Of a stretch of DNA of 45,202 nt, positions 33,543 through 42,118 are shown piece by piece. Both the position numbers and the translations under genes were made by a program. How positions within the stretch are numbered: position 1 is the first letter of the stretch; each line of letters starts with the position of its first letter. This DNA is from Deltaproteobacteria bacterium (GTDB lineage Bacteria > Myxococcota_A > UBA796 > GCA-2862545): contig REDI01000006.1 in NCBI GenBank assembly GCA_007693595.1, positions 1 through 45,202 on the forward strand, given 5' to 3'. The notes beneath the pieces are model-generated. The model was not told the origin of the DNA. It saw nothing but the letters and a program-made list of their open reading frames with translations, and ran no database searches.

Positions 33543-34820
33543 ATGAAGGCGCAAGGTCTCCTCTCTGTGATGCTTCTGGGGCTGATCGGCTGTCCCTCCA
33601 AGAAGCCGCCTGAGGCTTCGGGGTCTCCTTCAGAGAATCCGGGGGTGACGGAGAAGCTCACAGTGGACCTGGAGGCCCTGTGCCCTACCGCCGACGTGGC
33701 AGGTTACCAGGTTCGCCGAGGCGAAGCCAGCGGTGTCAACGCCGGCGAGGCCATCGCGGCGGCCCGCGAGCAGGCGCTTCAGTCCTTGGGGCGTCATGTC
33801 TGCACCGGGGTCAGCGAGCTGCGCTGCGCGGCGATATTGCGCCACGTCAAGCCGTGGCGCGAAGGCTGGTTCGATCCCGCTGGGGGCTGGGCATGTGCGT
33901 CGGTCTCGATCGATCGGCGCGAGCTCGACAGCCTCGAGCAGGACGCGGCAGTCTTCGAGTCCAACCTTCGCAACCTCGCGGCGGCGGTCGCGGAGCGCAC
34001 CGGGCGGACGCCGGTCCAGGTCAAGGCGCCCACGTGGGCGAGCGGCTGCTCCTCGGGTGGGGTGGGGCAGGCGATCTCTGCCGGTTTGTTCAATCAGCTC
34101 GCCTCATTCCCCGATGTTCGGCTGATGCCGTCCGAAGATCGTGCTGATCGAGCGATGCGCGTCAGCATGGAGCTGGCTCCCGGTCGCGGTGGCGTCGCCC
34201 TGACGGCCGCCATCGCCCGACCCACCGAGTCTACCGTCGCGCCGTTGCCCGGCTTTAACTTCCCGCTCGACCTCTTCGAGATCGACGCCGATGAGCGCGG
34301 CCAGTGCCGGGGAGACCGCGAGCTCGGCCTGTCCAACGGGGAGCGCCTGGGCGAAGGTGGACTCCGGGTCATGGTCGAGGTCCCGGGCGTCGATGGCGAG
34401 GCCTGCGAAGGCCAAGATGTGGAGCCTGTCGTCCGGGTCAACCGTCCCGCGGATCTCCAGGTCTACTCGGTCGCGAAGGATGGTCGTAGCTTGCTCGTCT
34501 GGCCGCCCCCCGGCTTCGACTCCAGGGTCGAGGGAACCCTCTCGCTCGGCACGATGACCGCCATCGCCCAGCCCCAGACCGGCGATGAGCGCTTGGTCGT
34601 GGTGGCCTTGCCCTCGGGCGGCCGCTGGGAGAAGACCGATGGCTGGCACGGCTTCTGCGAAGTGGCGGGCGGCCTGCAGCCCGAGTACTACCCCAAGTCC
34701 GCAGCGGTGGGGACGGCGACGTTCACCGTGAACCGTTCAGGCACGGGGGACTGTCCAGCGGTACCCAACATCGAGGCGCTGCGCGATAAGGTGGTCCTGC
34801 CTCCGGCGTGTCCGCTCTAG
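33543..34820 (+). CDS. Lipoprotein with LPP20-like and DUF4384-like domains
   Basis: 425 residues, ATG at 33543, two bases after the preceding stop, with GGAGG nine bases upstream. Signal peptide with lipobox LIGC (Cys17). An LPP20-like part (about 45-150) contains AREQALQSLGRHVC. The C-terminal part includes VRVNRPADLQVYSVAKDG (about 295-312), the usual opening of a DUF4384 domain, followed by strand-rich sequence to the end. In many bacteria DUF4384 is fused to the C terminus of caspase-like proteins; here it is on a separate lipoprotein in the same cassette, which supports a functional link. The gene converges on the 5'-nucleotidase gene, 84 bases away. Confidence 0.78.
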   Translation: MKAQGLLSVMLLGLIGCPSKKPPEASGSPSENPGVTEKLTVDLEALCPTADVAGYQVRRGEASGVNAGEAIAAAREQALQSLGRHVCTGVSELRCAAILRHVKPWREGWFDPAGGWACASVSIDRRELDSLEQDAAVFESNLRNLAAAVAERTGRTPVQVKAPTWASGCSSGGVGQAISAGLFNQLASFPDVRLMPSEDRADRAMRVSMELAPGRGGVALTAAIARPTESTVAPLPGFNFPLDLFEIDADERGQCRGDRELGLSNGERLGEGGLRVMVEVPGVDGEACEGQDVEPVVRVNRPADLQVYSVAKDGRSLLVWPPPGFDSRVEGTLSLGTMTAIAQPQTGDERLVVVALPSGGRWEKTDGWHGFCEVAGGLQPEYYPKSAAVGTATFTVNRSGTGDCPAVPNIEALRDKVVLPPACPL

Positions 34821-34904
34821 CAGGCGGGAGGCTCGGCGAGCCCACAGGCGGGGTCGCGAGGCGCGCCGGGTGAGCGGGGGGCCTCTGACGAGGTCGCTGG
34901 CGCG

Positions 34905-36596
34905 TTACGGTGTGGCGCCGTCGAGCACGCACGCCTGCCCAGAGGGGTGCTTGGCGTTGCAGACGCGACCGGGTTGGGACGGGGCGAAACCCTGGCCCTC
35001 GGGGAGCGCCTTCCAGGCCTCTCCGACCAGGGGCTTGAGATCGGTCCCGTTGATGGGGTTGTCGACGACGGCATCGAAGGAGAGCATGGTGTAGCCGTCT
35101 TGGTCGCCCATGTTTGGATCGAGCAGGTAGTCGACGGTGACGACCCGGTAGGTGGCCTGGGGATCGATGGGCCTCCAGGAGTCGTTCTCAAGGACGCTCC
35201 CTTGAAGGGCGGCTCCGGCCTTGGTGTCGTGGCGGAAGGCGACGCCGCTGACCTGCAGCCAGTGGCCCTGGGCGGTCCAATCCTCGACGCTCCGATCGAG
35301 CACGGCTTGAAGGGTCTCTCCCGAGATCTCGATCAGGCTCATCTTGGTGGGGTAGGCGAAGATCTCTTCGAGGATCTGCCGCGTGATCGGCGTACCCGCC
35401 GAGATGTCTTGGTTCAGGCGAAGCGCGCCGCTGTTGATGACCGCGGCCTGCGCGCCGTGCTCCGCGAAGGTCTCGACCATGCGGTCGGCGATCCAGCCGC
35501 CGAGGTTGGTCTCGAAGCGTCGGATCGTCGTCTCTTCGGCGTGGAGGTCGACCCCAGCGGTGGTGTAGACCTGGTCGAGGCAGCCCGGTCCATCGTCGGC
35601 ACAGAACGTCTCTTCGAAGCGCTCGAGCCAGGTCTCGATTCGGGTCTGCACCAGGGGGTCTTCGGCGGGGGCCTCGGGGCCGAGGGCGATGTCTCCGTCG
35701 TCGTAGCGGAGGTCGAGCTGACCGTCGGGACCGATGCGGGCCTCGATGACGCGCACCCGCACCGCGTCCGCATCCCCCTTGAGGACCGGCCTGGTGCCCA
35801 CCACGCTGGTCTGGAGGCTGTGGTCGTGTCCACCGAGGATCATGTCGGGCCCGTCGGCCCCCAGTCGCTCGATGATCTGGCGGTCGTCGCTCGCGTCGAG
35901 GTGAGTGAGGCCGATCACGATCTCGGCGCCGTCGTCGCGAAGGCTGGCGACCTGGGTTCGGGCCACGCTCTCGTAGTCGGTGTCGATCATCGAGGCGTAG
36001 GCCGGCACTTTGGCGTCGATGGTGAGCCCGAAGAGCCCGACCTTGACGCCCCCGATCTCGACCACGGCGTTGGAAGCCAGGCGATCCCCTCCGATCAACG
36101 GGCCCTCGTCGCCATCGGCCCATGCGATGTTGGTGTCGAGCCACAAGAACTGGCTCTCGTCGATGCGCGCCTGGAGCATCGGAGAATCTTTAAGTTTTGC
36201 CTTGTCGAACTCGTGATTTCCCGGCGTGAAGAACATCAGGGTGTCGAAGGCGTCGGGGTTGCCGTCGAGGCTGTTGAGCACGTCGATCATCTGCTCGCCT
36301 TGAAAGACCCGAGAGAGCAACGATGGGAAGAGGGCGTCGCCAGCGTGCGTGATCATGACGCCGCCGGGACAGTCTCGCTCGAGCTCGGTACGAAGGGTGC
36401 GGACGCGCGCCAGGCCCCCCCGCCCATCCGCGAGCCCTTCGATCCGGTAGATGTCGTTGAGGTGCAGGATCTTGAAGGCTCGGCTGCCATCTTCGAGGAG
36501 CCCGCAGGCGGGAGGCGGCGGAGCGGGTGCGGCGGGCGGAGGGGTTTTGGTGCAGGACAGGGAGCTGAGGAGCAGCAGGGAGAGCGTGAGGCGCAT
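34905..36596 (-). CDS. 5'-nucleotidase/UshA-family metallophosphatase lipoprotein
   Basis: 563 residues, ATG at 36596 with GGAG five bases upstream. Signal peptide with lipobox LSC near residue 15, then a Pro-rich linker. The metallophosphoesterase motifs are present in order: LHLNDIY (44-50), AGDALF near 85, GNHEFD near 126, GLTHLD and GGHDHS. A 5'-nucleotidase C-terminal domain (about 330-530) carries the substrate-binding sequence NSGALR. The family hydrolyses nucleoside monophosphates and related phosphomonoesters in the periplasm. The gene follows the nucleotide pyrophosphatase gene by 12 bases, so stepwise breakdown of nucleotides outside the cytoplasm is likely. Confidence 0.92.
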   Translation of the reverse strand: MRLTLSLLLLSSLSCTKTPPPAAPAPPPPACGLLEDGSRAFKILHLNDIYRIEGLADGRGGLARVRTLRTELERDCPGGVMITHAGDALFPSLLSRVFQGEQMIDVLNSLDGNPDAFDTLMFFTPGNHEFDKAKLKDSPMLQARIDESQFLWLDTNIAWADGDEGPLIGGDRLASNAVVEIGGVKVGLFGLTIDAKVPAYASMIDTDYESVARTQVASLRDDGAEIVIGLTHLDASDDRQIIERLGADGPDMILGGHDHSLQTSVVGTRPVLKGDADAVRVRVIEARIGPDGQLDLRYDDGDIALGPEAPAEDPLVQTRIETWLERFEETFCADDGPGCLDQVYTTAGVDLHAEETTIRRFETNLGGWIADRMVETFAEHGAQAAVINSGALRLNQDISAGTPITRQILEEIFAYPTKMSLIEISGETLQAVLDRSVEDWTAQGHWLQVSGVAFRHDTKAGAALQGSVLENDSWRPIDPQATYRVVTVDYLLDPNMGDQDGYTMLSFDAVVDNPINGTDLKPLVGEAWKALPEGQGFAPSQPGRVCNAKHPSGQACVLDGATP

Positions 36597-36608
36597 GAAG
36601 ACTCCGGT

Positions 36609-37829
36609 TCAGGGACGAAGGAGTGTGGCAGGGAGCTGTCCGTCGCCTTGGTGCTCGGCGGGGTCGATCCCCAAAGCGGCGCAGACAATGGCATAGACGT
36701 CGACCGCCTCGAAGGGCGGAACCTCGTGGTCCAGGGCGAAGCGGGGACCTCGCGCGAGGAAGATCCCGTGCATGGGCGGCCACCGTGGGTCCCACCCATG
36801 TCCCCCGCCGCTGAGGCGCTCGGGGTGGCGCTCGGCGAAGCTCCGGCGAGAGATCTGCCAGCCTCCGTCGGCCAGGCAGAGCACTCTTGGGATGGCGCGG
36901 TGCGCTCGGTATCTCCAGGCCTCGGGGGTGGACTCACGGGGGAAGCAGCTCAGGCGCTCGACCTCAGCGAGCTGCGAGAGGAGCTCGGCGGTGCGTTCGG
37001 CGGGAGGGTTCAGACCGAGCAGCGGCGACCACTCCACGATGGGGATGTCGGTGAGATCGACTCCCTCTTCCTCGGGGTAGACCACCCGCTCGGGATCTTT
37101 GGCCGCCATGCCGTGGTCGCTCACCACCACCAGATCGATCCGACCCTCGAGGTCGCGCGCGCGGAGGCCCTCGATCAAGCGCCCGAGGGCCTGGTCGACG
37201 TCGCTCACCGCGCGACCGACCTGCTCGCTCTGGGGCCCCCAGGCGTGACCCGCGCTGTCGACGGCGCTGAAGTACAGCGTCATGAAGTGAGGGCGCTCGG
37301 CGGGCGGAAGATCTAGCCAGTCCAAGACTTGGTCGACCCGCGCGTCGTGGGGCAGATCGTGCTGGTAGGGCGTCACCCAGGTCGGACGCATCCCTTGGAT
37401 CTCGGCCTCAGAGCCGGGCCAAAACAAGGTGGCGGCGCGGAGGCCCTGGCGCTCGGCGGTGTTCCACACCGGCTCCCCGCCCCACCAGGTCCCATCGGTC
37501 ATCGAGGCGGGATCACCCAAGCGAAAGGTCTGGTCTCGATCGGGGTCGTAGAAGGTGTTGCTCACGATCCCGTGCCGCTCGGGGTGGAGGCCCGTCACCA
37601 GGGTGTAGTGCGAGGGGAAGGTCATGGACGGGAAGGGGGGGATCAGGGCCTCGGCTCGCACGCCCTGGGCGATGAGATCGAGGTTCGGGGTCGAGTAGAG
37701 ATCGAGATAGCTCGGATGAAAGCCGTCGATGCTGACGAGGATGAGGCCCGGCGGCCCAGCGTCGGAGGGGCTCGGGGCCTTCTTGGGGCAGGCCGTCAGC
37801 ACGGCCACCATCAACCCGAGCCACCTCAT
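36609..37829 (-). CDS. Nucleotide pyrophosphatase/phosphodiesterase (NPP family) lipoprotein
   Basis: 406 residues from ATG 37829; the frame is open further upstream inside glgP but the signal sequence with lipobox LTAC begins here. Alkaline phosphatase superfamily fold with zinc-binding D35 (SIDGFHPSYL), nucleophile T70 (FPSMTFPSHYTLVTG), and downstream DSAGHAWGP and SDHGM metal sites. A final GGGHGWDP completes the set. NPP enzymes cut nucleotide triphosphates, NAD or nucleotide sugars to monophosphates. The start overlaps the glgP stop by ATGA (37826-37829), and the nucleotidase gene follows. Together the pair could process extracellular nucleotides; a link to ADP-glucose turnover is possible given the neighbouring glgP, but is inference. 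Confidence 0.93.
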   Translation of the reverse strand: MRWLGLMVAVLTACPKKAPSPSDAGPPGLILVSIDGFHPSYLDLYSTPNLDLIAQGVRAEALIPPFPSMTFPSHYTLVTGLHPERHGIVSNTFYDPDRDQTFRLGDPASMTDGTWWGGEPVWNTAERQGLRAATLFWPGSEAEIQGMRPTWVTPYQHDLPHDARVDQVLDWLDLPPAERPHFMTLYFSAVDSAGHAWGPQSEQVGRAVSDVDQALGRLIEGLRARDLEGRIDLVVVSDHGMAAKDPERVVYPEEEGVDLTDIPIVEWSPLLGLNPPAERTAELLSQLAEVERLSCFPRESTPEAWRYRAHRAIPRVLCLADGGWQISRRSFAERHPERLSGGGHGWDPRWPPMHGIFLARGPRFALDHEVPPFEAVDVYAIVCAALGIDPAEHQGDGQLPATLLRP

Positions 37830-40252
37830 GAGGCGGGGACCTCGACGGGGGTGATCCCCCAGATCTCTTCGGCGTACTGACGGATCGTTCGATCGCTCGA
37901 GAAGTGCGCGACCCGGGCGATGTTCAAGCCCGCTCGATGGGACCAGGCCTCGGGGTCGCGCCAGGCGTCGTCGACCGCTGCGTTCGCGTCGAGGTAGCTG
38001 TCGAAGTCCGCCGTGACGAGCCACCGATCCTCAACGGTGAGGGCGTGCAGGATCGGGGCGTAGACCGAGCGGTCGCCCTCGCTGAAGAAGCCGGTACGGA
38101 TCAGGTCCACCACCTCGGCGAGGCGGGGGCTGGCCTCGATCGCCGGGGTCGGATCGTAGCCTCGGGCCTTGATCGCTTGCACCTCTTCGATGGTATGCCC
38201 GAACAAAAAGAAGTTCTCGGCGCCGACTCGCTCTCGGATCTCGACGTTGGCTCCGTCCAGCGTGCCGATGGTGAGCGCACCGTTCATGGCGAACTTCATG
38301 TTGCCCGTCCCCGAGGCCTCCTTGCCCGCCATACTGATCTGCTCCGAGAGGTTGGCGGCGGGGATGAGCAGCTCGGCCAGACTCACGCTGTAGTTGGGCA
38401 CGAAGGCCATGGTCAGCCGGTCCCCGATCTGGGGGTCTCGGGCGATCATGGCGGCGACGTCGTGAAGGAAGCGAATATGGAGCTTGGCGATGGCGTAGCC
38501 GGGGGCGGCCTTACCACCGAAGAGCACGACCCGAGGCGGGAGGTCTTCGCCGTTCTTGAGCCGGAGGTAGCGGTCGATCACTCCCAGGGCGCAGAGCAGT
38601 TGCCGCTTGTATTCGTGGATGCGCTTGATCTGGATGTCGAAGAGGGCCTCGGGGTTGACCTTCAGGTCCATCCGGTCTTGGAGCGCGTCGAGCAGCCGAA
38701 CTTTGTTGTCGTGCTTGATCTGTCGTAGCCGATGCAGGACCGCCGGATCACCGAGGTGGGACTCCAGGTCCGCCACCCGGTCGAGATCCGTGACCCAGCC
38801 GGTGCCGATCAGCTCGTCGAGCAGCGCCGAGAGGCCGGGGTTCGCGTCGAGGATCCAGCGACGCGGCGTCACGCCGTTGGTCTTGTTTTGAAACTTGGAA
38901 GGGTCGAGCTCGGCGAAGTCGCGCAGCAGGTTCGCGCGAACCAGCTCGCTGTGCATGGCCGCGACCCCGTTGACCGCGTGGCTCCCCACGGTGGCCAGGT
39001 GGGCCATGCGCACCCTCGGCTCGCCGTGGTTGCCGAGCAGGCTCATGCGGTCGAGCCGGCCCGGCTCTCGGGGCCAGCGGACCCGCACCTCGAGCAGGAA
39101 GCGGCGGTCGATCTCTTGAATGATCTCGAAGTGGCGAGGTAGGAGGTGACGAAACATGGACACCGGCCAGGTCTCGAGGGCCTCGGGCATCAGGGTGTGG
39201 TTGGTGTAGGCGATCGTCCCGCGGGTCAGGTCCCAGGCCAGATCCCAGGGGATCTGGCGGTCGTCCACGAGCACGCGCATCAGCTCGGCGACCGCGACGG
39301 CGGGGTGCGTGTCGTTGAGCTGAAGCGCGACCTTCTGAGGGAGGCGGCGCAGGTCGTCATGCTGTGCGTCGAAGCGCCTCAGGGCGTCGGCGATGGCGCA
39401 GGTGCAGAAGAAGATCTGCTGCTTGAGGCGTAGCTCTCGGCCCGCCGGGGTGTCGTCGGCGGGGTAGAGCACCTTGGAGATGGCCTCGACCATGGTCCGC
39501 TCTTCGACGGCGCGGCGGTAGTCCCCCGCGTTGAAGACGGCGAGGTCGAAGCCTTCGGTGGGCTGGGCGCTCCAGAGCCGCAGGGTGTTGACGTGAGGCG
39601 TGCCATAGCCGGCGACGGGCATGTCGTAGGGCACGCCCCACACGCAGCGGGCGTCGACCCAGCGCGGACGGAAGACCCCGTCGCTGGTGTGGTGCTCGAC
39701 GTGGCCGTAGAAGCGCACGGGGACGCGCTCGTCGGGACGCGATACCTCCCAGACGTTGCCGAATCTCAGCCAGTTGTCGCCGAGCTCCACCTGCTCGCCC
39801 TCTTCGATTCGCTGCTCGAAGATGCCGAACTCGTAGCGGATCCCCTGCCCGACGCCGGGCAGCCCCAGGGTCGCCATGGAGTCGAGGAAGCAGGCGGCCA
39901 AGCGACCCAGGCCACCGTTCCCGAGCCCAGGGTCGGGCTCATGCTCGGCGATCTCGGCCAGATCCAAGCCGTGAGCCGCGAAGCATGCGCGCGCCGTATC
40001 CAGCAGACCGAGGCTCTGAAGGTTCTGCGTGAGCATTCGTCCCAGGAGGAACTCGGCAGAGAGGTAGTGGACCTGCTTCGCGTCGGTCGCCTCGTAGGCG
40101 TGCTGCGTCCGATGCCAACGATCGACGAGCGCGTCGCGAACGGTGTGCGCGAGGGCGAGGTAGCGCTCGCGCGGGCTCGCGAGCTCGGGTCGAACGACCA
40201 GCGTGTCGTGGAGGTGGGCGTCGATGCGCTGCTGGAGGGTCTCTGGAGTCAT
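37826..40252 (-). CDS. glgP: Glycogen phosphorylase
   Basis: 808 residues, ATG at 40252, the normal size for bacterial and plant-type GlgP. The pyridoxal phosphate lysine lies in EASGTGNMKFAMNGALT near residue 645; GLGNGGLGRLAACF near 110 and the DTHPAVAVAELMR motif near 315 are family hallmarks. The enzyme releases glucose-1-phosphate from glycogen or maltodextrin in the cytoplasm. It is coupled by an ATGA overlap to the NPP gene downstream. The DDAH-like gene lies 46 bases upstream in the same direction. Nothing odd in the coding sequence. Confidence 0.97.
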   Translation of the reverse strand: MTPETLQQRIDAHLHDTLVVRPELASPRERYLALAHTVRDALVDRWHRTQHAYEATDAKQVHYLSAEFLLGRMLTQNLQSLGLLDTARACFAAHGLDLAEIAEHEPDPGLGNGGLGRLAACFLDSMATLGLPGVGQGIRYEFGIFEQRIEEGEQVELGDNWLRFGNVWEVSRPDERVPVRFYGHVEHHTSDGVFRPRWVDARCVWGVPYDMPVAGYGTPHVNTLRLWSAQPTEGFDLAVFNAGDYRRAVEERTMVEAISKVLYPADDTPAGRELRLKQQIFFCTCAIADALRRFDAQHDDLRRLPQKVALQLNDTHPAVAVAELMRVLVDDRQIPWDLAWDLTRGTIAYTNHTLMPEALETWPVSMFRHLLPRHFEIIQEIDRRFLLEVRVRWPREPGRLDRMSLLGNHGEPRVRMAHLATVGSHAVNGVAAMHSELVRANLLRDFAELDPSKFQNKTNGVTPRRWILDANPGLSALLDELIGTGWVTDLDRVADLESHLGDPAVLHRLRQIKHDNKVRLLDALQDRMDLKVNPEALFDIQIKRIHEYKRQLLCALGVIDRYLRLKNGEDLPPRVVLFGGKAAPGYAIAKLHIRFLHDVAAMIARDPQIGDRLTMAFVPNYSVSLAELLIPAANLSEQISMAGKEASGTGNMKFAMNGALTIGTLDGANVEIRERVGAENFFLFGHTIEEVQAIKARGYDPTPAIEASPRLAEVVDLIRTGFFSEGDRSVYAPILHALTVEDRWLVTADFDSYLDANAAVDDAWRDPEAWSHRAGLNIARVAHFSSDRTIRQYAEEIWGITPVEVPAS

Positions 40253-40298
40253 GGCGCCTCGGGGGATGGATGGGGCGCAGTCTAACAGGAGGGGAGCC

Positions 40299-41069
40299 TC
40301 AGTCGGGGCATGAGATCCGCACCGAGAGGCAGGTGAGGGAGCCGTCTGCTCGAGCGATGTGCTGGGTGGGGAGCGGGATCGGGGTGAGCCCGAGCGATTG
40401 GACCGAGGCGAGCACGCCAGGAAAGCCCTCTGCGATGAGCGCGCTCCCGCCGATCCGGACAGCGTTGGCGGCGTAGGCCTCGGCCGGAGCGACCCGTATG
40501 ATCTCTCCTTGATCCTCGAAGACGCGAGGGTCGACGAAGCCCTCCGTGAGCAGGAGGAGCTCGGGCCCGAGGGGGCTGGCGTGGCACTTGAGGTGCAGGG
40601 CGTCGCGCACGTCGACCTCGCGGACCTGGAGCCCCTCGGGCGCGAAGGCCTCGCGGAGCGCTCGGATCCCCGCGGCGTTCGTGCGCCCGCTCCGGCCGAC
40701 GAAGAGCACAGAGCCGAGCTGGAGCACGTCGCCGCCGTCGAGGGTGGCGGGCGCGGTCATGCGAACCGTTCGGAGGAAGGGAGGCAGGGCCTGGACCAGC
40801 CCCTCGATCTCGGACCTGCGGGACGGAGCCCCCGGGCGGGTGATGAGGGCGGTGCGGCCCGCCACGACGAGGATGTCTTCGACGAAGCAACCATCTGGCG
40901 CTTGGGGCAGCTCGGGCAGGGCGCGGACCTCGGCTCCGGCGCCGCGCAGCGCTTCGAGATAGGCGGCATGCTCCCGCAGTGCGGCTCCAGCGTCGGGCCG
41001 AGCGCGGGCAGGGGACCGGACCAAGGCCCGGTCGAAGCTCGGGGAGAGGGAGCGAACGAGGGCGATCAT
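40299..41069 (-). CDS. Dimethylarginine dimethylaminohydrolase (DDAH)/amidinotransferase-family enzyme
   Basis: 256 residues from ATG 41069; an open-frame extension of 40 residues upstream lacks a credible Shine-Dalgarno and any domain. Pentein fold with FVEDILVV (62-69), the DGGD motif (111-114), catalytic H159 in HLK and C247 in DGSLTCLS, the nucleophile nine residues before the end. DDAH converts asymmetric dimethylarginine to citrulline and dimethylamine; arginine deiminase-like homologues share the motifs. The short length and the position of the Cys fit bacterial DDAH. The gene precedes glgP by 46 bases; whether the two share a transcript is not clear. Confidence 0.9.
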   Translation of the reverse strand: MIALVRSLSPSFDRALVRSPARARPDAGAALREHAAYLEALRGAGAEVRALPELPQAPDGCFVEDILVVAGRTALITRPGAPSRRSEIEGLVQALPPFLRTVRMTAPATLDGGDVLQLGSVLFVGRSGRTNAAGIRALREAFAPEGLQVREVDVRDALHLKCHASPLGPELLLLTEGFVDPRVFEDQGEIIRVAPAEAYAANAVRIGGSALIAEGFPGVLASVQSLGLTPIPLPTQHIARADGSLTCLSVRISCPD

Positions 41070-41163
41070 GTTGAATCCAGCGGGACGTGGGGGCTCGAAA
41101 GGTACAGGCTGGCGGCTGGCGGCGGGTGGCTCGGTGTTAGGAGGATCGAAATCCGAGGCTACC

Positions 41164-42114
41164 ATGAATCGCGTCCTACTCGTCCTCACCTTGCTCGGGG
41201 CCTGTACCGTCGGGCCCCCATCCCTCGAACAGCTCGTCGATGGACTCGAGCTGCATCATCCAGCGGAGCGAGAGTGCCTCTTGTCGAGCTGCCGCGACGC
41301 GACCGATCCCCACGAGCTCGGCCTCTGTCGTATCGAGCAGTGCGCGGCCGAGCCCGAGACCTGGGTTCTGAAGCCGACCTCGATCCGTCACGAAGGCGAG
41401 ACCTTCTTCGTCCAAGCCTCCCTCGAGTATACGCCGGGCAGCTTCGGGGGCGTGCCTGCGCCCCGACCCCGTGAGGCCTATGTAGGGGTCACCGTGGTCC
41501 CCAGCGACGGCGACGAAATCGACCTCGCCGTCACGACGGTCTTCGCCGACAAGCTCGATGAGCCCTTCACGCTGTCGACCGACGTGGGTCCCGACGTGCG
41601 CGATGTCATCTTCGGGGTCTGGGACCGAAAGATCGAGCCGTGCGACAGCGAACGCTCAGGCTGTAAGGAGTTTGGCTTCGTCCTCGACGGGCCGCTCGCG
41701 ACCTGGCCTCCGACGGTCTATGTCGATGGGACTCGGCAGCGCGTTCCTCCCGCTGCCCTCGATGTGCTGGTCCTGGACGCCGGCGCGGGTCCAGATCTCG
41801 TCGAGCGCCGCCAGTCGGTCCTCGACGTGCTTCAAGCCAAGCTCAGCGTGTTTGGATCGTCGGTAGGCCGGGTGACCACCCGCCGAGCCAGCCGGTCGGT
41901 CCCTGGGAGCCACATCGCGGTCGCCGACAACCACGATTTACTTCTGGCGAAGCGCGCCTCAAAGGCACTCGATCATGACGTCTCGGCCGTGGTGGAGCCT
42001 CAGGCGGCCGCTCCGGTCGTCCTTAGGTTGGGCGGTCCCCACTTCGACCTGGTCGAGCCTTGCGCTGAGCTCACCGACGAAGCCTACGAGGCCTGTCTCG
42101 CAGAACAGCGGTGA
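41164..42114 (+). CDS. Orphan lipoprotein, Cys-rich
   Basis: 316 residues from ATG 41164; earlier in-frame starts overlap the DDAH gene on the other strand. Signal peptide with lipobox LLGAC (Cys at 14). The mature part contains Cys pairs (CLLSSC and CRIEQC near 40-60, CDSERSGC near 160), suggesting disulphides, and alternating strand-like segments up to about residue 210, then a helical part to the end. No family recognised. It lies upstream of, and nearly touches, the processive glycosyltransferase gene (5 bases), so it may be a partner in polysaccharide synthesis or export; this is positional inference. Confidence 0.72.
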   Translation: MNRVLLVLTLLGACTVGPPSLEQLVDGLELHHPAERECLLSSCRDATDPHELGLCRIEQCAAEPETWVLKPTSIRHEGETFFVQASLEYTPGSFGGVPAPRPREAYVGVTVVPSDGDEIDLAVTTVFADKLDEPFTLSTDVGPDVRDVIFGVWDRKIEPCDSERSGCKEFGFVLDGPLATWPPTVYVDGTRQRVPPAALDVLVLDAGAGPDLVERRQSVLDVLQAKLSVFGSSVGRVTTRRASRSVPGSHIAVADNHDLLLAKRASKALDHDVSAVVEPQAAAPVVLRLGGPHFDLVEPCAELTDEAYEACLAEQR

Positions 42115-42118
42115 GATC

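Noticed and set aside
34829-34843. 5-base hairpin (GGCTC/GAGCC) between the DUF4384 lipoprotein and nucleotidase genes
   Set aside because: Stem too short and no T-run; such matches are expected by chance in GC-rich DNA.
34947-37316. 789-codon open frame on the plus strand
   Set aside because: It runs opposite two well-supported enzymes (5'-nucleotidase and NPP), so it is an antisense shadow with Gly/Val/Asp-rich low-complexity product.
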